A stretch of DNA of 64,000 nucleotides, from contig NZ_JAIXZS010000083.1 of NCBI RefSeq assembly GCF_027489515.1, forward strand, positions 59,686-123,685, read 5' to 3'. Below are positions 42,222-50,289 of the stretch, piece after piece. The notes below the pieces were generated by a model. The model worked only from the letters and a program-made list of their open reading frames with translations. It was not told the origin of the DNA and searched no databases. The DNA comes from Novosphingobium sp. (GTDB taxonomy: Bacteria; Pseudomonadota; Alphaproteobacteria; Sphingomonadales; Sphingomonadaceae). The position numbers and the translations under genes were made by a program. Numbering within the stretch: the stretch's first letter is position 1; the number at the start of each line of letters is the position of its first letter.

Positions 42222-43319
42222 TTAAGCTAATGCCGGCATCACTTCGCGCGCCAGCAGGTCGAGTGTCTGGTTGCCCAGCGCCAAGCGTTTCTCAGTGAGC
42301 GGACCGGTGGTCGTGCCGCACAGCACGTTGCCGATGCCGAGCTCCTTGTAGGGGGTGAGGTGCTCGATCACCGTCTCGGGCGAGCCATAGAGGCACCAGG
42401 TGCCGATCCAGTCCTCGGTAAGCGCATTGGGGGTGCGGTCGGTCTTTGCGTTTTCGGCGTTGCTCTCGGCGCGGGCGTTGAACTCGGCCTCGCGCTCGAC
42501 AGCGGCCTGATAGGCCTTGAGGATGACTTCGAGCTCTTCGCGAGCCTTGTCGTCGCTCTCCGCCACATGGACGCACTGGTAGGTGTGCGTGGTCCAGTCG
42601 AGCGCGCTGGCGACGACCTCGTCGGAATGGCCGGCCGAGGTCAGCATGCCGTGGTAGATATCGAAGAACTTCTTCACGTGGACGAACGGTTCGGTGCCGC
42701 CGATCTTGGGCGGGGTGAAGGCGGGGATGAAGGCGGGCCAGCCGTGCGTCGCAGCGCGGCGGGCGCTCGCTTCCTTCATCGCCACCGGCATCAGCCGCGC
42801 GTGGCAGGGCGTGTAGGCGGCCGGCGCAATGCGCTGGAGTACGCGGCCCTGATGCGGCCCGTTGTCGATCTCGATAGCCGGGTCTTCCATAGCCTTGGCC
42901 CAGAGCGCCTCGGCGAGTTCGAGATTGCGCTCCGAGATGGCGCCGGCGTCCTTGTAGGTAACGCCGAAGCCGATCATTTCCTCCGGCGTGGTGCCGCTGC
43001 CAATGCCGACGAGCAACTTGCCGTCCGTCAGCTGGTCGAGAATGTTGATGCGCTCGGCAAAGCGCACCGGGTGGTGCAGCGGGACCGAGACGACCGAGAA
43101 GCCGAAATGCATCTGCGGCATCTTGGCGGCGAGGTAGGCGGCAAAGATGAAGCTGTCGCTCGCCACGGGCATGTAGCCGTTGAAGTGGTGGTCGGGCATG
43201 AAGATCGCCGAGAAACCGAGCTCACCGGCGCGCAGTGCGTGCGTCTCGAGATCTTTCATGAGCTGCCGGTCGTCTTCCGGGCGCATGGTGCGCGCGTTGA
43301 GGAACACCGAGAAACGCAT
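42222..43319 (-). CDS. LLM-class flavin-dependent oxidoreductase (luciferase-like)
   Basis: 365-residue FMN-type monooxygenase from ATG 43319 (MRFSVFLNART), with GAAGG eight bases upstream. SAIFMPDHHFNG and VGIGSGTTPEEMIGFGV are bacterial-luciferase family motifs. LYGSPETVIEHLTPYKELGIGNVL is the usual C-terminal substrate-turnover segment. Members do Baeyer-Villiger or aromatic hydroxylation using reduced flavin from a separate reductase; none is encoded here. Divergent from a TetR regulator, which probably controls it. Confidence 0.92.
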   Translation of the reverse strand: MRFSVFLNARTMRPEDDRQLMKDLETHALRAGELGFSAIFMPDHHFNGYMPVASDSFIFAAYLAAKMPQMHFGFSVVSVPLHHPVRFAERINILDQLTDGKLLVGIGSGTTPEEMIGFGVTYKDAGAISERNLELAEALWAKAMEDPAIEIDNGPHQGRVLQRIAPAAYTPCHARLMPVAMKEASARRAATHGWPAFIPAFTPPKIGGTEPFVHVKKFFDIYHGMLTSAGHSDEVVASALDWTTHTYQCVHVAESDDKAREELEVILKAYQAAVEREAEFNARAESNAENAKTDRTPNALTEDWIGTWCLYGSPETVIEHLTPYKELGIGNVLCGTTTGPLTEKRLALGNQTLDLLAREVMPALA

Positions 43320-43399
43320 TGCGGTACCTTCTCCCCCTTCGGCCTCGCTGCCCCACACCGGCCGCCCGGTCCGGGACGTTTTGGTATAGGTATGCCGAA

Positions 43400-43420
43400 T
43401 CAAATTAGAATTGACGTTCC
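43400..43420. promoter_or_regulatory. ATTAGAAT box in the LLM/TetR divergent promoter
   Basis: ATTAGAAT at 43404-43411 followed by GACGTTCC forms an imperfect dyad (AGAA-ttgacg-TTCC) in the 126-base divergent region. The octamer is identical to that at 37324-37331. Candidate site for the adjacent TetR protein. Confidence 0.45.
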
Positions 43421-43445
43421 TGTTTTAGTAGGGTCTACAAAGGCA

Positions 43446-44114
43446 ATGTCAACTGCCACTCGCCACACCGAAGCACTCGCGCTCCAGGCGCTCAGCCGCA
43501 AACCGCGCCAGGGGCGCAGCCTCGCATCGTTCGAGCGCATGCTCGAGGCGACCAAGTCACTGATGATCGAGACGGGCGGAGACAGCTTCACGCTGCAGGA
43601 TGTGAGCGAGCGCGGGCAGGTCTCGATCGGCTCGATCTACCTGCGCTTTGAAAGCAAGGATCGGCTGCTCCACGCCGTGATCGCCGAGGAACTGCAATCG
43701 ATCCTCGCCAAGGAAAGCGCGATGATCGAGGCAACCTTGGCGGAATCGCCGACGCTTGCCGATTTCCTGCCGCGCTACATCACCCGGTACAGCGCGTTCC
43801 TGCAGGAACATGCCGCCCTTCTCGGGACGATCATGAACCGCGCCGCCATCGATCCGGCCGTGTCCGAACCGGGCAAGGAGACCGCGCGGCGCTCGTCCGA
43901 GCAATCGGTCGCCGCGATCCTGACCTATCGCGACGAAATCAAGTCCGCCGATGCCGAGGCCAAGGCGCTCACCGTGTTCCAGATCGTCTTCGCCACGATT
44001 GCACGCCAGTTCGGCCTGGGTTCGACGCCGGAATCGAGCGATCCGCACCTATGGGGCGTGATCAAGGACGAGCTTGCCAAGATGGCGCTCGCGTACTTGC
44101 GCCACGCGGATTAG
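43446..44114 (+). CDS. TetR/AcrR-family transcriptional regulator
   Basis: 222-residue regulator from ATG 43446 (MSTATRHTEALALQALS). The HTH lies at about residues 28-72: ERMLEATKSLMIETGGDSF, then LQDVSERGQVSIGSIYLRFESKDRLLHAV, the classical TetR helix-turn-helix with a Y-x-R-F-x-S-K-D ending. The C-terminal ligand domain is not recognisable. An in-frame ATG at 43392 would add 18 residues but overlap the likely operator. Divergent from the LLM gene; likely repressor of it and perhaps of the ATTAGAA-bearing promoters. Confidence 0.92.
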   Translation: MSTATRHTEALALQALSRKPRQGRSLASFERMLEATKSLMIETGGDSFTLQDVSERGQVSIGSIYLRFESKDRLLHAVIAEELQSILAKESAMIEATLAESPTLADFLPRYITRYSAFLQEHAALLGTIMNRAAIDPAVSEPGKETARRSSEQSVAAILTYRDEIKSADAEAKALTVFQIVFATIARQFGLGSTPESSDPHLWGVIKDELAKMALAYLRHAD

Positions 44115-44135
44115 CCCAAAGCTGCCTCAACAAAT

Positions 44136-44213
44136 CGTCATTGCGAGCGTAGCAGAGCGTCCAGAATTGCGCGCATATCGGCTCTGGATTGCTTCGCTAT
44201 GCTCGCAATGACG
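44136..44213. repeat. Decayed inverted repeat, GTCATTGCGAGCG type
   Basis: The right arm (44181-44213, GCTCTGGATTGCTTCGCTAT...) closely matches the element at 19642-19718. The left arm (44136-44165) has diverged after GTCATTGCGAGCGTAGC. Lies between the convergent TetR and FAD-monooxygenase genes. Confidence 0.8.
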
Positions 44214-44241
44214 CGTGGATCGATGGTGATCAGGTAGCCTA

Positions 44242-45396
44242 TCAGAAGGGCCCGGCAAGCCGGTGCAGCGCTGTGCCCATGATGCCGCCGATTTCCTCGC
44301 CCGGACGCCCGGCGAGCTGTGCCGCGCCGATCGAGACGCTGGTCTCGACCACATCGCGGCACCGTTCGTAGCGGCGCTCTTCGTACGCGGCCAGTGCCGC
44401 CTCGGCGGTTCCGGCCCGCGCCAGTTCCTCTGCCAGCACGAGCGCGCTTTCTACCGCGATACCGGCGCCTGAGGCGAGGTGCGGGGTGGTCGCATGGACC
44501 GCGTCACCCAACAGCACGATGCGGCCGTCGGACCAGGGGCGCGGCTGGATTTTCGCGGCGAGCGGGCGATAGTTCACCCAGTCTTCGGCGCTCATGCTTT
44601 CGCGCACCCAGCCGGCGTTGCCGCCGAAATCGGCAAGGTGGGTCTTCATCTGCGCCACAAGGGCCTCGCCCTCGAGGCGCTCTCCGGTTTCCTCGTGCGG
44701 GGTGAGCAGCCAGAGGTAGATCCGGTCCTCGCCGCAGCGGGTGATACCGACCATGTAGCGGTGGCCGAAGAACATCTCGCCGCGCTCAAGCGTCGGCGGC
44801 TTCTTCATAGAGACGCGCCAGCAGCCCTGACCAGTGCGCTCGGCATCGCCCATGTGCGGGAAAGCGAGTTCGCGCACACGCGAGCGGACGCTGTCGGCGC
44901 CGATGACGAGATCATAGCGGCCATTGGTGCCGTCGGAGAAGGTAACATCGACACCGCCGTCGCGGTTGGCAAGCGTGTCGACCGTGATGCCGAGCCGCAC
45001 GGGGATGCCGGCTGCGGCAACACGCTGCTGCATGAGGTGGTGGAGCACCGGGCGCATGATGCCGCCAGTGGCAGGGAGGCCCTCTTCGATCGGCGGCTCG
45101 TCAAGATCGCGCAAGTGCATGCCGTTGAACAGGAACATCGAGGAGCCCGCCACGATGGCCCCTTCGCGCGCGATGTCCTCGACCATGCCGAGCCGCTGGT
45201 AGGCGCGCAGCGTCGGGCCGGTGATGGTGATGCCCGCGCCGTAGACGCGCCATTCGGGATCGAGATCGATCAGCGTGACCGCGACGCCGCGCGCCGCGAG
45301 ATCGATGGCGGCCGCCATGCCGCCGATGCCGCCGCCGACGACGAGCGCCGTGCCGATGGAAGTGATGGGGCCAAGACCAGGCGCGTGTTCAGTCAT
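44242..45396 (-). CDS. FAD-dependent aromatic monooxygenase (PHBH family)
   Basis: 384-residue class A flavin monooxygenase from ATG 45396. The GxGxxG motif is VVGGGIGGMAAAIDLA (residues 19-34), the DG motif is VIGADSVRSRVRE, and the GD motif is RIVLLGDAVHATTPHLASG with the following helix. Such enzymes hydroxylate phenols at the expense of NAD(P)H. The start overlaps the ThuA-like gene by eight bases. In the neighbourhood of an extradiol dioxygenase it would supply the catecholic or hydroquinonic substrate for ring opening, as FdeE does in naringenin degradation of Herbaspirillum; the specific flavonoid link is inference. Confidence 0.93.
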   Translation of the reverse strand: MTEHAPGLGPITSIGTALVVGGGIGGMAAAIDLAARGVAVTLIDLDPEWRVYGAGITITGPTLRAYQRLGMVEDIAREGAIVAGSSMFLFNGMHLRDLDEPPIEEGLPATGGIMRPVLHHLMQQRVAAAGIPVRLGITVDTLANRDGGVDVTFSDGTNGRYDLVIGADSVRSRVRELAFPHMGDAERTGQGCWRVSMKKPPTLERGEMFFGHRYMVGITRCGEDRIYLWLLTPHEETGERLEGEALVAQMKTHLADFGGNAGWVRESMSAEDWVNYRPLAAKIQPRPWSDGRIVLLGDAVHATTPHLASGAGIAVESALVLAEELARAGTAEAALAAYEERRYERCRDVVETSVSIGAAQLAGRPGEEIGGIMGTALHRLAGPF

Positions 45397-46510
45397 GCGG
45401 CTTCGTTCCTCTTTGTCCCATGGCCCAGGCAATGCCTTCGGCCAGCAGTGCCGCAGCGTGCGGCTCGTCATAGTTTTCCGGTCGGTGGCCGATGGCGGTG
45501 TAGAACATGCGACCGGCTGTCGGGCCTTGGCCGAAGGCCTTGCGCCACGCGATCGGATGGTAGCCCATCGAGAGGCTTTCGCTGCGATAGCCGATCTGCT
45601 GGTAGTCCTTCTCGTCGATGGTCGCGACGGCGACAGCGCCGCCGGCCACCGGGTTCCGATCAAAGGAATACCATTCCTCCAGCAGCGGGAAGGCCTTGGC
45701 GCCGCCGGCGCCGATGGTGCCCTGCGGATCGACAAGGCTGACCGTGGCGGTCTGGAATTGCGGCCGGCCGGGATGGCCGATGAAGCGGGCGCCAAGCAGG
45801 GTGTCGGCGTACCAGTCCCAGAACCACACGGGATCGCCGCCCGCGCCGTGGATGCCGGCATAGCCGCCGCCGTGCTCAAGGTAGGCGCGGAAGGCGGCAC
45901 GCTGCGGCAAGGTCAGCGCATCGCCGCTGGTGTTGTTCCACACGACGACGGCGAAGCGGGCAAGGTCTGCTTCGTTCATCACTCCGCCGCGATCGGTGAA
46001 GACGATCTGCCAGCCGCGCGCCTCGGCGATGGTGCGGAGGCGGGCGCGGGCGGCATCGACGGACGGATTGTCGCGGAAGCCGTTGATCTTTTCGAAGACG
46101 AGAACCTGCGGCCGGCCATCCGCCGGGGGCAGGGCCGGGCGATCATGATCGTAGCGCGCGCAGCGGGCGATGGTGAAGGCATCGTCGATGGGCAGCACCG
46201 AGAGTTTGGCCGCCAGCGCCGGGCGCAAGCTCCCGCCATCGGGGCGCACTTCGAGCAGCGAGCCGACGCTGAGGATATTGGCAAAGCCTGGCGGCAGTCC
46301 GCCCCCGCCGAAATTGCGAGTGAAGCCGGATACGAGATCTGGCGCCACCGACTCCAGCGCTGCCGGGCCTTGCGGGTGCATCAGCACGTCGGAGAGAGGG
46401 GATGCCACACTGAGCGGTGCCGTTGCCAGCGGGCAATCGCGCACTGGTTCGGCGGCCAGCGCTGGGGTGCCTGCAAGCAGCAGGGCAGCGGCGGTGAATG
46501 CCCGCAGCAT
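45389..46510 (-). CDS. Secreted ThuA-domain protein
   Basis: 373 residues from ATG 46510 (MLRAFTAAALLLAGTPALAA), with a signal peptide cleaved after ALA. From about residue 130 it follows the ThuA fold: VLVFEKINGFRDNPSVDAAR, FAVVVWNNTSGDALT, GGGYAGIHGAGGDP, then YRSESLSMGYHPIAWRK and GRMFYTAIGHRPENY. ThuA proteins work with Gfo/Idh partners on 3-keto derivatives of disaccharides, but the biochemical activity of this domain is poorly defined. The first 110 residues (DCPLATAPLSVASPLSDVLM) are not familiar to me. Between the hydrolase and the FAD monooxygenase in a four-gene operon. Confidence 0.85.
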   Translation of the reverse strand: MLRAFTAAALLLAGTPALAAEPVRDCPLATAPLSVASPLSDVLMHPQGPAALESVAPDLVSGFTRNFGGGGLPPGFANILSVGSLLEVRPDGGSLRPALAAKLSVLPIDDAFTIARCARYDHDRPALPPADGRPQVLVFEKINGFRDNPSVDAARARLRTIAEARGWQIVFTDRGGVMNEADLARFAVVVWNNTSGDALTLPQRAAFRAYLEHGGGYAGIHGAGGDPVWFWDWYADTLLGARFIGHPGRPQFQTATVSLVDPQGTIGAGGAKAFPLLEEWYSFDRNPVAGGAVAVATIDEKDYQQIGYRSESLSMGYHPIAWRKAFGQGPTAGRMFYTAIGHRPENYDEPHAAALLAEGIAWAMGQRGTKPHD

Positions 46511-46512
46511 CG

Positions 46513-47382
46513 TCACTGCACCGCCAGCCAATCGATATACTGGTCGATCCAGCGGTCGCTCGTGGTGCCCTTGGGCATCATGCCGAACCCGTGCTCGCCG
46601 CCATAGTAGAGGTGGAACTCGACTGCGTTGCTTTCCTTGAGCCACGTATCGACGAGCTTGAGCCCGCCTTGCTTGAACAGCGGATCGCCTGCCGCAATCG
46701 CAAGGAACAAGGGCGGGCGCGGGCCGCCGGTCACGGTCTGGGTCATCGGGGGGTAGATCAGGCCGACATGGTGCAGCAGCGCGGCTTCCTTCTTCTGCTC
46801 GAGCAGGCGGATGAGCGTGCGCGAGCCGGCGGAGAAGCCGATGGCGCCGATCTGCCTGGAGTCGAGCTTCCATTCCGCCGCGCGCGCCGAGACGACCGCG
46901 ACGGCGGCGGCAAGATCATCGACCGCCGGGGGCAGTTCTGGCAGTTCGCCCTTGCCGAGCTGGCCGAATTTCGAGGCCATGTCGGCCATGAAGGCATCAG
47001 GCGCAGGCGGCGTGTGGTTCACGCGGTACTTGAGGACAAAGGCCGTGTATCCCTGCGCTGCGAGCCGGTCCGCCACGCGGAAGCCCTCGCTGTCGATCGA
47101 GACGAACATGTACCCGCCGCCCGGCACCACGATCACGGACTTGCCATTGGCGCGTCCGTTCTTCGGCCGGATCACATAGAGGCTCGAGCGCTCGACATTG
47201 CGCGCCCAGACCTGCCCGAACACGCGGTTCCACGTCTCGCCGCCCACCGGCACATCGCGGAGCACGATTTCCTCGCCGCGGACCGCAGGTACGGGATCGG
47301 CGGAAAAGTCGGGTGCCTGGGCCCGGGCTGTCGCACCTGCGAAGGCCATCATTGCGGTCAGGAACGCGAGGGTCTTGCGCAT
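46513..47382 (-). CDS. Secreted alpha/beta hydrolase (esterase-like)
   Basis: 289 residues with signal peptide MRKTLAFLTAMMAFAGATARA. VIVVPGGGYMFVSID supplies the oxyanion hole, AIGFSAGSRTLIRL the nucleophile serine, and YYGGEHGFGMM the catalytic histidine; an aspartate in AAGDPLFKQ completes the triad. Related to the esterase at 25328 and to BD-FAE-type deacylases. It probably removes acyl decorations such as malonyl, acetyl or hydroxycinnamoyl groups from glycosides before the GH1 enzyme acts. Ends four bases after the GH1 gene in the same direction. Confidence 0.88.
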   Translation of the reverse strand: MRKTLAFLTAMMAFAGATARAQAPDFSADPVPAVRGEEIVLRDVPVGGETWNRVFGQVWARNVERSSLYVIRPKNGRANGKSVIVVPGGGYMFVSIDSEGFRVADRLAAQGYTAFVLKYRVNHTPPAPDAFMADMASKFGQLGKGELPELPPAVDDLAAAVAVVSARAAEWKLDSRQIGAIGFSAGSRTLIRLLEQKKEAALLHHVGLIYPPMTQTVTGGPRPPLFLAIAAGDPLFKQGGLKLVDTWLKESNAVEFHLYYGGEHGFGMMPKGTTSDRWIDQYIDWLAVQ

Positions 47383-47386
47383 GGCT

Positions 47387-48718
47387 TCAGGCTCCTGCCG
47401 TGTGGCTCTTGATGTAGTCGCGGTAGACGAGCGCGCTGGGCTTGGGCGTGCGCACGAACGTCTGACGGTCGAAGCTGTGAAGGCCGAACCGGGGTTTGTA
47501 GCCGAAGACCCACTCGAAGTTGTCGATCAGCGACCAGTGGCAATAGCCCTTGACCGGCACGCCATCGGCCATTGCGGCGCGCAGGTGATCCAGCGCTTCG
47601 GGGATCATCCAGGCGCGTATGCTATCGTCGTCGGTGCCGACGCCGTGTTCGGTGACCATGATCGGCACCTTGGCGACTTCATGGGCATATCGCACCGCGC
47701 CTGCGAGCGAGGCGGGATAGACTTCCGAACCGATGTAGTTGCGGCGGGCATCGGTGGGGGCGGGCAGCTTGCCTGTCTTGCCCCAGAGCGCGCGCTCGTA
47801 GTTCTGGACGCCCAGGAAGTCGTCCGCCTGCGCGAGGCGCAGCCACGAATTGTAGAATTTCTCCCGCATGGCATCGCGCACCGATCCACGCTCCGCTTCC
47901 TGATCGTCGATCATGGCAAGGCTCACGCCGACTGGGAGATCGCTGCGCACGGCCTTGATCGCGGCCTTGCCGAGGGTGTGGGCGGCCTGAAGGTGCGCCT
48001 GAACCTTGGCCGGATCGGGCTGGTAGAGCGCATTGCCTGCAAGGAATAGCGGCACGCCGAGCTTCTTTGCTGCCGCTTCGACCATGACCTTGTCCTGATC
48101 AAGCAGGAACGGGGGCAGAAGATACTGGAGCACGCCGGCCAGGTTGGGTTCGTTGAGCGTGGTGGCGTGATCGATCCCGGCTGCAAGGTGGCGCGCGGCC
48201 TTGTCGCAGAACCGGGCGAAAAGCTGCGGGCCCTCGTCGTTCATCCAGCCCCCTCTCGCGGCAAACCAGATCGGCGTGGTGAAGTGGTTGAAGGTGACGA
48301 TGGGCCTCAGACCCACAGCGCGCGCGCCATCGATCATCGCCTTGTAGTGATCGAGCATGGCGATCGAGAACTGGCCCGGCTCGGGTTCGATCCGGGCCCA
48401 CTCAAGGCTGAAGCGATAGGCGTTGAGGCCAAGGTTCTTCGCAAGCTGCAGATCGGTACGCCAAAGCTCGAAGCTGTTCGCCGCATCGCCAGAAGGCTCG
48501 ACGAATGCGGTCGGCTTGATGTTCTCGAGCAGCCAGCAATCGGCGTTGATGTTGTTGCCCTCAACCTGATGGCCGGCCGTGGCGGCGCCCCAGATGAAGT
48601 CTGCGGGGAAGGGCGTGGGCGCGATTGCCTTTGCAGCCTTGGCAACGGCGCGCGGCGTTGCACCCAGCGCGAGGCCTGCTGCGGTGGCCGCCACAAATGT
48701 GCGCCGATCGATTGCCAT
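47387..48718 (-). CDS. Glycoside hydrolase family 1 beta-glucosidase with Tat signal
   Basis: 443 residues from ATG 48718, ribosome site GGAGAAGG. The leader MAIDRRTFVAATAAGLALGA is a twin-arginine signal, unusual for GH1, which is normally cytoplasmic. The barrel begins FPADFIWGAATAGHQVEG. Acid/base glutamate is in TLNEPN and nucleophile glutamate in VTEHGVGT; WSLIDNFEWVFGY is the aglycone/sugar -1 signature. First gene of a four-gene operon (GH1, esterase-like hydrolase, ThuA-like, FAD monooxygenase), divergent from LysR. Likely hydrolyses aryl beta-glucosides in the periplasm. Confidence 0.95.
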   Translation of the reverse strand: MAIDRRTFVAATAAGLALGATPRAVAKAAKAIAPTPFPADFIWGAATAGHQVEGNNINADCWLLENIKPTAFVEPSGDAANSFELWRTDLQLAKNLGLNAYRFSLEWARIEPEPGQFSIAMLDHYKAMIDGARAVGLRPIVTFNHFTTPIWFAARGGWMNDEGPQLFARFCDKAARHLAAGIDHATTLNEPNLAGVLQYLLPPFLLDQDKVMVEAAAKKLGVPLFLAGNALYQPDPAKVQAHLQAAHTLGKAAIKAVRSDLPVGVSLAMIDDQEAERGSVRDAMREKFYNSWLRLAQADDFLGVQNYERALWGKTGKLPAPTDARRNYIGSEVYPASLAGAVRYAHEVAKVPIMVTEHGVGTDDDSIRAWMIPEALDHLRAAMADGVPVKGYCHWSLIDNFEWVFGYKPRFGLHSFDRQTFVRTPKPSALVYRDYIKSHTAGA

Positions 48719-48850
48719 TTCACCTTCTCCCATCTGTTTGATGCTGATCTGGGCGAAATCATCAATCAAGTAAAATTGTCATGATGCATAAATTCATATA
48801 AGATTGCTGGATACATGAAGCGGTGACGGCTTCGTTGGGGAGTGGGCAGG
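48719..48850. promoter_or_regulatory. Divergent GH1 / LysR control region
   Basis: 132 bases with an AT-rich core (ATGATGCATAAATTCATATA at 48781-48800) that includes an imperfect ATGA/TCAT dyad suitable for a LysR protein. TTGCTGGATAC at 48804-48814 recurs as TTGATGGATAC at 49781-49791 upstream of the ring-cleavage operon. Confidence 0.6.
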
Positions 48851-49774
48851 ATGCGCTTCAAGGGTCTCGATCTCAACCTCCTCGTCGCGTTCGACGCGCT
48901 GATGACAACGCGCAGCGTGAGCCGGTCGGCGGAGCGGCTGAACCTCAGCCAGCCGGCGATGAGCGCCGCGCTTTCGCGGCTGCGCGAGTATTTCGGCGAT
49001 GAGTTGCTGCAATTGCAGGGCAAGCGCATGCACCCGACGCCCTTTGCCGACGAATTGATGCCGCAAGTGCGCGAAAGCCTGCTCGGGCTGGAGGTGATGC
49101 TTTCGCGCTCGCCCCATTTCGATCCCGCCACCTCGCAGCGCAGCTTCAAGGTGGTGACGTCCGATTATGTGTTCGCCTCGCTGATCGTGCCGCTGGTGGC
49201 TGAGCTGGCCGAGGAAGCGCCCGGCATTCGCGTGGATTGCGGGCTGCCGCAGCCCAGCACGGTGCAGGAGCTGGAGGAGGGCAAGATCGATATCACGATC
49301 ACGCCCGAATACGTCATCGGCGGCAATCACCTCTCCTATGTGCTCTATCACGAGCCGCAGGTGGTGGTCGGCTGGAGCGGCAACCCTGCCATCGCCGACG
49401 GGACGATCACCGAGGAAGCGTTCTTTGCGGCGGGGCACGTTGCGGTCGTGCTGGGGGGCGGGCAGACGCTTTCCTACGCGGACCGCACGCTCGAACTGAT
49501 GGGCCGCAGCCGCAATATCGAGGCGACCGTGGCGATCTTCACGGCTGTGCCGTGGCTGATCGAGGGAACCAACCGGCTTTCGGTGATGCATTCGCGGCTG
49601 GCCGAGCAGCTCAAGGGGCGTTTCGCCATCACCAGCGCGCCGGCGCCGTTCGAGATTCCGGCGATGAAGCAGATGCTGAGCTACCATCCGGGGCGCAAGG
49701 ACGACGCCGGGCTGACCTGGCTGCGGGGGCGGATCGAGACGATTGCGCGCAAAGGTGAACCTGCGAATGCATAA
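48851..49774 (+). CDS. LysR-family transcriptional regulator (NodD-like)
   Basis: 307 residues from ATG 48851 (MRFKGLDLNLLVAFDALM), with GGGGAG eight bases before; GTG 48842 is in frame but overlaps that site. The N-terminal HTH reads TTRSVSRSAERLNLSQPAMS, and the opening KGLDLNLLVAFDAL is characteristic of NodD, the flavonoid sensor of rhizobia, and its relatives. The C-terminal half is the inducer-binding domain (FKVVTSDYVFASLIVPLV). Flanked by the GH1 operon and the glcG-like/amidohydrolase/extradiol operon, so it probably activates both with an aromatic inducer. Confidence 0.93.
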   Translation: MRFKGLDLNLLVAFDALMTTRSVSRSAERLNLSQPAMSAALSRLREYFGDELLQLQGKRMHPTPFADELMPQVRESLLGLEVMLSRSPHFDPATSQRSFKVVTSDYVFASLIVPLVAELAEEAPGIRVDCGLPQPSTVQELEEGKIDITITPEYVIGGNHLSYVLYHEPQVVVGWSGNPAIADGTITEEAFFAAGHVAVVLGGGQTLSYADRTLELMGRSRNIEATVAIFTAVPWLIEGTNRLSVMHSRLAEQLKGRFAITSAPAPFEIPAMKQMLSYHPGRKDDAGLTWLRGRIETIARKGEPANA

Positions 49775-49780
49775 AATCTG

Positions 49781-49791
49781 TTGATGGATAC
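49781..49791 (+). promoter_or_regulatory. LysR-type box TTGATGGATAC upstream of the ring-cleavage operon
   Basis: TTGATGGATAC matches TTGCTGGATAC of the GH1/LysR control region at 10 of 11 positions. It lies 70 bases upstream of the first gene of the ring-cleavage operon, immediately after the LysR stop. Confidence 0.45.
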
Positions 49792-49860
49792 GCATCCAAA
49801 GAAGCATTTTTACAGATCGATCGTCCGTCAGCAGAAGAGTGCCGGGAGAGAGACCGGGAC

Positions 49861-50289
49861 ATGCTGACCTTAGCGCACGCACTTACCATCGCCATGGAAA
49901 CGCTGGCGGAAGGTCGCCGTCGGGGCTTTGCGCCGCTGGCATGCGTGGTGCTGGACCGCGGCGGGCACATCCTTGCGTTGCTGCGCGACGAGAATGCTTC
50001 GATCTATCGGCCGGAAATCGCGATGGGCAAGGCGGCGGGCTGCCTCGGTATGGGCTTCGGCGGGCGCGAGCTCGCCAAGCGCGCGGCGGCAATGCCGATG
50101 TTCTTCAATGGCTTGCAGGCGGCTTTTCCGAAGGGGATGCTGCCGGTGCCCGGCGGCGTGCTGATCCGGGACGCCGATGGCGCGATCCTCGGTGCGGTGG
50201 GCGTGACGGGCGACACGTCGGACAACGATGAAGTCTGCGCGCTCGCCGGCATCGCCGCGACGGGCCTTGTTGCGGATACCGGCGCATGA
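49861..50289 (+). CDS. GlcG/HbpS-family protein (DUF336)
   Basis: 142-residue alpha/beta protein: LACVVLDRGGHILALLRDENA, PVPGGVLIRDADGAILGAVGVTGDTSDNDE. These are the central and C-terminal family motifs. Members bind haem or cobalamin or have unknown roles, and they appear in aromatic-degradation operons, including some for phenolic lignin dimers. Preceded by GGGAGAGAGACC; start ATG 49861. Overlaps the amidohydrolase by four bases (ATGA), first gene of a four-gene unit. Confidence 0.88.
   Translation: MLTLAHALTIAMETLAEGRRRGFAPLACVVLDRGGHILALLRDENASIYRPEIAMGKAAGCLGMGFGGRELAKRAAAMPMFFNGLQAAFPKGMLPVPGGVLIRDADGAILGAVGVTGDTSDNDEVCALAGIAATGLVADTGA

Noticed and set aside
42360..43445. Possible long N-terminal fusion to the TetR regulator
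   Set aside because: The upstream part is antisense to the LLM oxidoreductase and the TetR HTH starts properly from ATG 43446.
46511..46873. N-terminal extension of the ThuA-like gene
   Set aside because: It overlaps the upstream hydrolase in another frame, while ATG 46510 starts a good signal peptide.
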